From Porites lobata (Eukaryota; Cnidaria; Anthozoa; Scleractinia; Poritidae): 64,000 nt of DNA. A program made the translations under genes and the position numbers. The notes beneath the pieces were generated by a model. That model saw only the letters and a list, made by a program, of their open reading frames with translations. It did not search any database and was not told the DNA's origin. The DNA is taken from the NCBI GenBank assembly GCA_942486035.1, contig CALNXK010000003.1:2641001-2705000 (forward strand). The letters are read 5' to 3'. Shown here piece after piece: positions 22,242 to 34,200 of this stretch; the first letter of the stretch is position 1, and the number at the start of each line of letters is the position of its first letter.

Positions 22242-22261
22242 ATGGACAGCAAGATTCAGGG
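22242..22261 (+). CDS. SECISBP2: Tentative first coding exon of SBP2
   Basis: ATG GAC AGC AAG ATT CAG GG is followed by GTAATG. It supplies exactly the two bases needed to complete the codon at the 23145 exon and gives MDSKIQG joined to SKLSATVPAFIP. Vertebrate family members also have only a short leader before KLSA. The donor is not strong and other tiny exons are possible. Confidence 0.4.
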
Positions 22262-25200
22262 GTAATGTAAACTTCCTTCCCTATTTTTTAGTTTTGATCT
22301 CGAAGTAGTTTTAGAGTTCAGTACGAGTGAAATTTCAAAATGGCGTCTGGTACATAACACTCTAAATGCGAGATTTCTTTAAGGAAAAAATTTAAGACAA
22401 ATCATAAAATAAGATTTTGTTGTCATAAATTCAAACTGCCGGTTTAAAGTACAGAAAAAATAGTTCTATGCTTTGTTTTAATTTTTTTTTATAAAATAAG
22501 AAAACTAAATTGAGAGATTCGGAGCAATCTCGAATTTAGAGTGCGTGATGTGCTATTTTAATAATAAAGAGGGTCTTTTTCTCGCATTTAAAGCGCAGAA
22601 TCAGGCTTAAGCGTAAACGTAGGCGGAAATAGAAAATACCATCTACTCACATACATTTTATTTGATCCTTCAAGATTTTCAGCTTTATATTATTTGTAGT
22701 TTAGTGCACATACTATTCCCTTTCCCCATTGAGACTCCATCAAGTCAGACCAAAGCAAATCATGCCTTGTTCACATTAAGGGCCGGCTATATCTCTTTTC
22801 TCCACATTGTTGAGGGCAATTCCTTTGGTTTTGAGTCTCAAATACTTAAATACATATAATATTGTTGGTTTATACAGTGCCTGAAAGGACAAAACGTCCA
22901 CAAATTTGCTGTCAACGGGTTTGGATGTTTAACGCACATTAAGGTATAACATTTCTGTCCAGCAATGATCTGCTGGAGAATACTACTCCTAGTTGTAGGT
23001 GGTCCATGAATAGTTGGCTGGGAATTGAAGCTTTGAGAGCAACTGCAAAGACAGTTATAGTGTAAATTCCAAAACACTGCTGAAAGAAGGTTGTTTTGCT
23101 TAAATTATTTTTGCAAGAGTAAGTATTTTTAATGTGTCTTCTAGCTCCAAACTATCAGCTACAGTTCCTGCATTCATTCCTGGGGGGACATACACAGGAG
23201 TAACATCTGGCGGGCTTTCAAGTGAGTTGGTTATCAAATCCACCCTTTCACCTTTTGTACCAGAGTTCCGTCCTTTGGGGTCCTTTGCTCCTCTGTTGTC
23301 AGCACCCTATCAACCCACCTGCAGTTTATTACAGCACAACAGTAAACAAGCATATCTCAAGCATCAAAAGGTTGATTTAAAAGAGGTATGTAGGTCAATA
23401 ATGGAAATGTTCTTGAAAACTTTTACTGCATTAAAAAATGGAAGTGGTTATTTCCAGTGTTACTAGGAAAACGATAAACACCTTAAATATGTTAGGAATG
23501 GTTTCTGTTCTCTTGCCAATCATACTCTGAAAGGACTTTCATGCTCCAAAACCACAAACAATTCAACAGTTGTCATTTGGGCTTGATCAAAATTTGCGAT
23601 ATACCTTGTGACTCCTACAAAATGCAAACTGAAAAAATCCCGAAAGTAGCAGCAGAATAAATGATGCAGACAAAGGCAAGAATCTCATCCAGAAATAACA
23701 GTTTCTTTATCAATAATTCTTAAGAAGCTTTGTCCTCAGAATAGACGGTTCTTTACAGTTTCCTTGAGTAGTAGTTTTGTACAAAGTTCCAGTTCAGTTG
23801 GTAGAGCACTTGTCTGCAGAGCGGGAGGTCGCGGATTTGATTCGTGGGGCTGGACCAATACTCAGGATCTTAAAATAACTGAGAAATGAAGGTACTCCCT
23901 TTACACTGCAAGCAGATAGACCTTTGCGTGTTAACTTGGATGACAACGTAAAATGGCGGTCCCATCTCCAGTTAGGGATGTAGAAAAAGTGTCCCCAATT
24001 AGTACTTTCCTGCTAATTACATTGACACTCAAATAAAGTACTTTATTTAAAATTATTGTTTAGCATTGACAGTTGGTATTAACACGCTGTGTCACAAAAG
24101 GCCAAAAGGAAAGTCCTAAAATTAATATTCCAATTAAGCATCCATTACTTTTGGAGGAGACTGCTGTTTGGTTTGGTTGCTACTTTTGGAACTCTATGTT
24201 ATTCTCTTTATGATAACTTTCCACTGTGATGAAATATGCAGCTACATTGTATAACTTTGTTATGCACCATTTTCTGCAGAATGTATCTCGTGGAGCACAC
24301 CAGACAAGTTTCCAAGCTACAGCCAACAAGAGCACAACCAAAGTTAAAAAGCCTGATGGTGCAGAGAAAATTCGAGAGTCCCAAAATGTATCAGGAAGCA
24401 ACTCAAGTGAACACCTCACAGAAAACTGTGCAAATGTGAGCAAGAAAAAAAGACAGAAAAAGAGGAAACAATCTAATAGTCTTATTGATTATCAAGGCAA
24501 TGAGGAAAAAACAGAAGGAACTACAGAAAAAGCTTTGTATCAGGAGAAAGATGTTTCTCCACAGAAAGTCATAGACGACATGGTCTGTAGTAAGGAAAAT
24601 GGGGTCACCACTTCACAACCAAACTGTAAATCATTACCTTCCTCTTCTAAAAGTACCAGCTCTTCTGAGGTTAATACTAAGGATGAGAAAGCAAACATAT
24701 CCTCTACAAATCATGATTCACATAATAATAAAACACAATATCCAGCTCCCCACTTAACTGTAAGTTACAGTGATAAAGTGAAGAGCTCATCATTAAATAT
24801 AAACAGTAGTGCGAGCAAACATGCACTAGGAGACAAATCTTTCGTAAAGAATTTTACTGTGGAAAATTCCAATAAAATTGTTGATGCTGTTGATCTAGGG
24901 CATAGTTCTAAGATTAATGTTGACAAAGACAAAAGGACATCTAACCTGGGTAGCAAAAAGAGAATGGCTTCAAATAGTGGACATTTAAGTAATGCACCTA
25001 TTAAACCTCTGGATTCAACTTCAGGGGGAGATGGTGAACATTATCAACAAAAGTACTGTAATTCATCAAACTCAGAGACTTCAAACTTAAAGCAAATACC
25101 AAGGACAGGAAAGTTCATGGGAAGAAACAACAGTTTTAAGAAAAATGCATGTGATGATGATGATAACTGGAGAATTAAAAAAGAATTTTTGCCTGTGGCA

Positions 25201-28200
25201 GATTCTTCAACTTCACAAAAAATAGATTCAGTTAAAAAAGTGAATACCGAAAATCCCAATGTTCAGTCTTGCAAAAAGATAACAAGCCATCAAAAGGGGG
25301 AAAAGAGAGTTATGGACTCAAAGAAATATAACAGTGATGATAGCAGAAAAAAGTCCACGGATGTCATGGATAAAATACCCAAGACTTCAAGTAATCAGCG
25401 AACGTCTTCTGACAATAATGGTTCAAGTTTGACAGAACAAAGTGCCAAACGTCCAGTTACTCAACTTGACAGTGAAGTTGCAATTATTAGCTCTCATGAA
25501 CCAAAGATAAATCAGTTGCCAGCTGCTTCAGTTAACACTGCTTCATCTAACATTGGGGCAATGAAAGGTGAATTTCCTGACTTAATGGAGAGCACTAAAA
25601 TTAAAAGAGTTCCAATTACAGATGGGTTAACAGTTGGTTTTAAAGAGACAGTGACCCCTTCAAAGCCACCTGCTACTCTGTCCTACAGTGCTGTGTTAAG
25701 GTCAATACCAAAACCAAAGGTATGTATTAGACTCTCAGTTTACAGCTTTAGTATCCCCAGTAGGTAGAGAGAAGGACATCGCAATGTTTTGTATAATTTT
25801 CAGCTATATACACTGTAGGCCCTTTTCAGCTGGATGCCACGCAGACTCTCATGCAAAATTTATGGAATACAACTTTAAAAATTTCAGAGATGGAAAGAGC
25901 GCAATTTTGGGGTTTATGAAAGACTCTTAATTGTTATATTTCATGACAGTTTGAATTATGGAGAAGTTACATATCGAGCATATCTTTGGAAAAAGAAGTC
26001 ACTGGATAGCGCACCTTGCAGTTGAGCAGTTATTTGCATACAAACCCTTATCAGTTTTCATACACAAAAGCTTTATCTCATGGGTCGGTCAGTCAGGCCC
26101 TCTGACCAATTAACTACCCATGCTCTTCTATCCATAGTATGTTTAAATTGTGTCTTGTCAAAGTAACTTTGACCAAACATGTGTTAATTCTCGGCTTAAG
26201 TGCAGATCTGCATCGCAACTGATAGCTTGTCTCCTTTGCTTAAGGTAGCACACGGTAAAGCAGGTAGTCTTGTGACCTGGACTCCTTGTTATAGATAATT
26301 TAGGAACGATCATAATTTGAAGTGAGTGAAAAGTACATGAACCTGTGCCTTGCTATCTTTTATCCTTGTGACTTAACAACTAATATGGTCATTTCTTCTT
26401 GGAATAGTCAGTCATGGTCCCTACCGCATGGGAAAATGAAAAACCCACAACACAAGGTGGCCTACTGAAGGTTCCATCTCACTCGGGAGCAGATCAGCCA
26501 GAAGGTGAACCGGGGCAAGAAAATTCACCAACAAAGAAAAAGAAAAAAAAGAAAAAGAAGACAGCAGAGAGTGGGGGGCAATCTCAGGATGGTGGTTCAG
26601 CTAAACGCACTCAGAAGCCCATCCAGTTTGACCTTGGAGTTATGCTTCAAAATATATCAGTAAGGATCTTGAAAATGTTGGCACAACTTTTGCCCACCAA
26701 TTCCCCCTTTTCTCATCCTTTATGTCAATGATGCATTTTAGTGGTGTTTCTGTTGTTTGTTTGTATTCTTTTTAGCATGGTATAATTTTTCATAAAGTAT
26801 GTTAATCCAGTAACATGTTTAAGATTTCAGCATCCATCATAGTTATGTTCAAGGGTGTTTACAATTTTGTTACAACATATAAAGTTACGTTAACGAAAAA
26901 GAAGTCATAATTACCAGTATGTATTTTAAAAACAGTATATGATTACATTGTCATATGACTTCATACAGATGATTGCAAATCTGTGAAAATATTACATAAT
27001 ACTACGAAGTATAACTTAATAGTGAATATGACATAATAAGTTTACTGTAAAAAATATATTTAATACATTTTTATGTTGTGGTTCAATTTATCCTTGGTTT
27101 AAATTTTATTTTCCTCCGTCTTTGGGCATGGTGATGATCGATGTACACCAATGAATGAGTCGAAAACAAAGGACAGTAAAATTTAAACCAAGGATGAATT
27201 TCAACCACAACATATATAATAACTAGGGATACAGAAACTGAAAACTGTAGAAGTTATATTAACAAGGAAGACTAATAATTAGTCAAGCAAGACTGTTAAA
27301 TGTGGACATGTTTTGCATTTACCATGAGCTTTCCCTGTTATCATTGCCACAGTCTTATTATTTAATATTCTTTACTGTATCTGTATCACATCATCTGTTT
27401 GCACCTCTTGGTATTATGTAATATTTTCACAGATTTGTATCCCATCAAGTTACCTGTAATAAATGATTAATATTTCCACAATTCCTAGAACTTCTTAATC
27501 ATTAACTTTATTTATAGTTACAAAAATAACAGTAAACATCCTTGAACTTATGATAGGTACTGAAGAATGTGAGATAATTTTCGTAAACTCAAATGTTGTG
27601 CTGTTGCTTTGCAATGTTTAAAATGGCTATTTTCTTACCAGAAAACATTCATAGTAACCACATTCTATTTGTATCTTTTTAATTATTATTGTTTATTTCC
27701 TTACTTTTTTTAGAAGAATAGCCCAGAGAAGACACAGCAAAGTGGCAAGAAGTTGGTGGTGGCTACGGGTGTATTACCAACTCAACTATCAGCAGCAGCA
27801 GCATCTTATGAGGAAAAACCTGTAGTCATTTCACCATTAAGGAAAAGCGAAAACAAGGTAAAAATTCCAAGAAGATCACTTTGTATTTTGCTAGCACAAA
27901 CAACAATATTAATACAGAATCCATTCGGAAATTGAGTTAATTTTTCAGGGGACAAAAACCTTGAACCAGAAAATATTTTAAGCCATATTGCATTCTTTTT
28001 TACACTTTTCAAGGGCTATAGATGTAATTAGTTACCTGTAATAACACCAAAGACAATTTCTCACGGGAGCCCACGAAAATAAATTTCATCTTTTAATTTC
28101 ACATGAACTGAGAAAACACAGGTAACATTGTCATGCATAAGATTTCATATTTTTGTGAAATTTGAGGCTTTTGAATTTTTTTTTCTTGGGCTCCAATAAG

Positions 28201-31200
28201 AATAGCCCTTGAAAAGCATGAAAAAGAATACAATGAGCAAGATTGAAATTATTCTGGTACAAGGTTTTTGTCGACTGAAAATTAGAATTACTCAATTTCC
28301 TAATGGATTTCTTCTTAATCATGACTTCTCTTTAGATTCCTCATAACAAACTGGACTCAACTGCTCCTGTGATCAAAAGAGGAAAAGAGAGAGAAACTCC
28401 AGCTAGAAAAAAGCCCAGTGCTCTAAAGAAGGTAATTACCCACTTCAGGAACTCCAGGAAGAATAAATACAAGCTTTAGATACAGTGATTTCTGGGCTCA
28501 TTTGGGTGTACAAGCGTTAGTTACGATTGGTCAATGGTATTCAAGGCAACCATTAACCAATCATAAATAACGGTTGTCCACCCAAACAATCCCAGAAATC
28601 ATTGCGCCAAGAGCTTGTACCCATCTTACAGTTTCTAGAGTGAAAAATTATTTTTTACAATAAAACAGTAATGTCCTTGGTGCCTGTTAAAGCTGCTTCA
28701 CAATATTATTGCTGGTATTTACTGTCATACGGTCAAATATAAAAATATGAAGCATTCAATGAATAAAGTCAACAATCTGAGAGATGATTGAATTAAAGAT
28801 AAACAATCACACCAAGATTCAGTTCAGGCAGTTTTTCATGACTATTTGAGATGTTTGAAGAGATAAATTATAAATAATGGTAAGTGACACTTAATTTTTT
28901 TGTCAGGAAGGGGAAATGTTGGGATTTGAGGGGGGATGCAAAAAATATAGCTTAAACGGGGGGAGGGGGCCAGGCAAAACGTATAGGGCGTAAAGGGGAG
29001 GTCACCATATAAAATTCCTTTGGTCAACAGCGCTAGCTTGTTATGAAGAATTGGCCGTGGGATTTGAGCCAATCAGAAACAAAGGGAAATTTTGAATGAA
29101 TAAAAATAAAACTTATTTTGATACTTTTTAGATATAAAAATGTAAATGAAATCTGCATCTTTTTAAGTATTTTTCTTGTATACTTGCAAAATCTTCGAAA
29201 TTCAACATGCTGTATGACAAAACAAAGAACCCAGTCAATCTGACAATTTTTAAAACTTCGTGTTCTACAGCTCCCCTAGATATCTTATTAAAATTAAAAT
29301 TTACAGGAATTGGTAATTTTTGTTTTCATATTTGATTAAAACCAGAATAGATCATCCATGGCTTGAATTAAACAGGTGCCCAATTGTGGGGGGGCAGGTA
29401 AAATTCGTTGTGTTCACGTAAAATATTTAGCCCTGTTGCCTCCAGTGCGACTAACTTATCACATCAAAACTGCTAACAGTTGTTTATATTTCATGGTGTA
29501 TGTTAGATCATACTGAAAGAGAGAGAAGAGAAGAAGAAGGCAAGAGAAACAACTGAAAGTGGTGATGTGGAAACTTCTAATGACAGTACAAATAGGTAAG
29601 TTGTCGTTCCCAATCCAGACCTTGAGATAAGGGGTGGGGGGGTAGTCATCCAGACCCTGATATAACGGGGGGCCTGGTCTCCAAAAAATTTATTTAGGGC
29701 CTCAGTTTGGTCTAAAATTAAGGGAGGCCAGGTCCCTTCCCGGGATCTGCCACTAAGTAGTAGTTCATTTAATAGAGACCTTTAGATTCTAAGACGATTA
29801 CGACTACGAGTACGAGATTTTCTCAATACTAAGTACGGTAAAGCTTGGGCGTGAACCAGTGTCATTTTGGCGGGAAAACGTGGTAGCCGTTATCATTCTG
29901 CTACGAGTTTTAGCGAGAATGTCGAAGTGGCGGAAACAAGATATCAAATGTTAGAAGTTTTATCATTTTGAAATCAGGGAAAATGGTCCTTCACTAAATG
30001 TTTTCTTTTTCCTTCTCTAGTGAAAAATGGTAAAATGAAGCCGGAAAGTCAAATTCATGGTACTTAAAAGTCGTTCTCGTCCTTGAATCTAAAGGTCTCT
30101 AATAGCTACCCACATAGCATGTATTTTGTACTTGAAAAAGGAAAAAAGAATAGGCAAGGCTTGTAGAAGAAACAAATTAAGAGGTCTGTGTAAACAACAA
30201 ACATGAGACAATTTGCTTATTTAAAAAATTGCTTAAAAGATGCATTATTATTTTTATGTCGGTAAGTCTTTATCTGTTTTTGTCTTTTCATTTAATAGAA
30301 GGGTTTATTTTCAAGATGGTTGACTTTAAACAATAATTTGTTTCAAAGTCAATCCTGTAAGAGGAATGCGAGAAGACTTGCTATTTCTCGTTTTTGTTGT
30401 TCTCTCTTTAAGAGCGTGTGAATCTGAAGGAGAAAATATTGCACACCAAGAAGTACAAGACCAGTCAGAAGGTATAGTTGAATTGATGGCATCAATCCAC
30501 ATATATTTTACATTTGATATTTGGTTAACACATCGAGAAAAGGGCAACTTTTTTGGTTAGATTGTCTGGGAAATCAACCATCATGTGTCTCATATTGAGT
30601 TGCTGGTCGTGATTTGTACAGGATTTAATGAGAAAATGCTTTACGTTTGTTTGACTGTAGTGAATTACACTGTAGAACGTAATTTGATGGTAAAGAATGT
30701 GATCTTTCATTCACTCAGTATTTTTCAGCACGTTGTCTTTTCCTTGGTTTTAATGCATCAATAAATTTCGTGCAAGTGATAGGATGTAGTTGTGTTTATT
30801 TCACATTTGTTTAAGTTTTCCTACCTCCATAATCTACCAACACTTTCAAGACCTTTTTTCTTTTTGTTGGTCGAAATTTGTGGTGATTGACCTACAGTTT
30901 TTTTGATCATAAGTGACACAATATCATGAGCAACATTTTTTATTATCTCAGCTGAAACAGCAGAAGAAGTTGAGCCTTCTTCTCCCACACGCCAGGAAAT
31001 TGCTGCTGAAATACACAGTCGTCGATTTAGAGAGTAAGTTTTAACCAATAATTGTCTTAATGTCGCTTATATACTAGGCCATGAGAGCCAGAATTCGATA
31101 TTCTTTATTAAGTTTGTTTTTGGTTCAAACGCTAGTGAGAAGTCCAGTTTGCATTTTTGTCAATGTTCAAAGAACTACATCACCAAAGAACTCAAGAGGC

Positions 31201-34200
31201 TTCTCGCGCCTTCCACATTGTTTATTATATTGATATTGCAACAGTATGGAATGTGAATTTGAGCAAATTATCACGAAACTTCGTGTTAGAATTAAGGACA
31301 ACAACAACTAACTGCAGAGTTATGCCCCATTCACACCAAAGCTTAAGCACGTTTAAAAGCTGTTTAGTTAAACATGATATAAAATTGTTTTTTCATAAAA
31401 GCTGCTTATTAACTTGTGGCTATTGCAAATTATGTTTAAATCACAGAGAATGTTAAAATTTATCTCAATCTTGTTTAAGTGTCTGTGCTCCAGTTTTCCA
31501 TTTATGTTTTTTTTTTTATTTTTTGAAACCTGGGTTAATAAAACTTGTTATAATATTTTATTTCCAACAAATTTTAGGATCGTATTTTAACCCCCTGACA
31601 AACAGTGTAATTATACTGAAACCGCACTGTGGTACTATCAAAGAGCCTGGCTTACCATTGCAGGCCCCGGTTGTTCAAACGTTGGATAGCGCTGTTCACT
31701 GAATAAATCATTATCTAGCGGATAAGTATTAGTAGGGAAACCAATTGTATTATCCACTCCAACTGGATAGAGATTTATTCATTACATGTAGCTTGCGAAT
31801 ACAGCTGTTTCTCCTTGCTCCTCTCCGCTAAGGACGTTTCCTTCAGACGAAACGTCCCTGGCGGCGAGGAACGAGGAGAAACGGCTGTATTCGCAGGCTA
31901 TTTATCCATGGAATAGCGCTATCCATCTTTCGAACAACTACAATCCTCGTCACGTTGAGTCGGGACAACCCTTGCAACACCCATATTCCAACAAAAAGTT
32001 GTGTTCCAGGTTTCTGTGAATTTTGAATTTCAGGTATCTGTGATGCCAACTCGCAAAAATCAACATTTGGAGGGCAGAAAACATCATAGGCACTGTTAAA
32101 GGACGCTTCTTGATATTGTAGCGTGTGTTGAATTTACAGGTACTGTTGGCAGGTCCCTGATAAAGAGGTGGATGCTGTAGCTTCTGAGCTTTTGAGAGAA
32201 CTTGTGCGGTTCCAAGACAGACAGTTCCATAAAGATCCAATCAAGGTTAAAAGAAAAGTTATTTCTAGTTCTAGTTTGTGTTCTTAAAGTAATAGCACTT
32301 TTCAAGATTTGTCATTGAAACATTTTTCGTTGAATGAGCTGTTTTCCGTCTCAGCATGGAAGGTAAAAACGTTTACTTTATTCATGAATTACAAACTTCA
32401 GGTAAAACCCAGAGAAACTCCACGGTAATCGAACAAAATATATTTGCGCATAAATTTACGCATACTGCCTTGAAGGGGGAATGTATTTTTTAAACATATA
32501 TACTAAATCAACGAGGGTACACACTTTATACATTGGTTATGTAATTTGCAGTTCTAGTTCTTATTGCTCTTTGTTAAGTTTTTGTTTTTTGTTTACTTCC
32601 CAGGCTAAGGCTAAGAGAAGGTTTGTACTGGGCCTAAGAGAGGTTCACAAACATCTAAAATTAAGGAAGGTTAAGTGTGTGATCATATCTTCCAATGTTG
32701 AGCGCATCAAATCGGCAGGTTAGTGACACAAGCTATTTAAGTGGGCACATCAAAATCAAAATTCTCATTTGTCGCCCCTACTTATTTCCTACAGAAGTAG
32801 TGAGGAGAAGGTAATAAAATATCAAGCAAATTCATCTTGTGTGATCATGTCCGTAATTCTTACAACAACTCTGTTTTACAACGCATTGCTATTACTAGGA
32901 GAAATTTGATACTGATCACTCTTCGGGTTTAAAGAGTTAATACCAATTCAGCTTTATGCCTCAAAACCAATGGTTTTTTGACGGGCATGATCGCTTGCAA
33001 CAAAGTGTTTGCTTGAAATCTTTCCGTTTTTTATAAGATCCAGTATAATTTAGTCGCTTTTTCCTTGGACCCTAGTGAAATAATCTCTTAGTAATGCCTC
33101 CTGTACCAGGAAGTCCCATAATATGACATACAATCTTTAACCCAGCTTTGTTGATGCCTTCAAGTACTCTTTTTTTGGCCGTTAGCTTATAGCTGTGTGA
33201 AAAAGTCTTCCATCCACTGCTGTTAACGCTCCGTCTTTGCTCGTGTTTATGGCCACAGTTGAAAGCTATTTCTAATTTGCCATCACCTATAGCCTGAATT
33301 TCAGACGATTACTTTGAGTCGTTTTCTCCTCTCAGCAACGTCTGAATCGACCGGCCGTTACCCGAAAACCAGGTAGTGATTTTGATTGGTTGATTGTCCA
33401 AACATTGGCATAATTATGTAAAATTATGAGAAATTTTAGCGGGATTGTCGTTTGATATTCAGCGGATCGAATGCGTGGCGTTCAAAATTTCGACAATCTT
33501 TATCGTAAACAGCAAAATTGCCCTAGTCTTCGAAACTATGGAATTGTTAAATTGAACTACGAATGAAGAATCATTGCGGAGAGTCGGTAGGTTTTTCATT
33601 TGGAGCCGAGGTCTATTCAGACGTTACTGAAATAGTAAAAACGACTTGAAGTAATCGTCTGAAATTTTGGCTACCATCACCTTCGCCTAGCTAATTGTGA
33701 CCATCCATTGCCACAATTAGCCTGTACCTTAATTTAGGTCGCTTGAATTTCAAATACCTTAATTAACACAAGCCTTAATTTCCGGTAATAAGTTGCATTG
33801 TATTAACTATTTTTTCCCAATAGGAGGTTTAGATGACACGGTTGGTAGCATAATAAGATTGTGCGAGGAAAATCATATTCCAGTGGTGTTTGCTCTAAAG
33901 CGCCAGCTGTTGGGAAGAGTTCTGTTAAAGAAAGTTCCAGTCAGTATTGTTGGGATATTCAACTACGATGGGGCACAGGTTAGTCAAGAGAAAACACAGG
34001 GAACCCAATGTAGACTCTTTGTTGCAAAAAATTGATCGCTAATTTTCTTAGGCCCAGTTCAAACGTCGAATTTCACATGCAGTGATTTTAACGCCTGTTT
34101 TAGTCCACTAAAATAATTAAATACGGTAGTTTATGCAGACTTGGGATATAATGGTGCTGAATCTAACTTCAGTTGCTGTAAAAATTCCCAGTCTTTAAAA

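Noticed and set aside
22339..22353. ATGGCGTCTG|GTACAT as SBP2 first exon
   Set aside because: Its phase (one base) does not match the 23145 exon, which needs two.
23796..23860. Functional tRNA gene
   Set aside because: A- and B-box-like sequences are present, but no pairing acceptor stem or complete cloverleaf is visible and the sequence continues into a SINE body.
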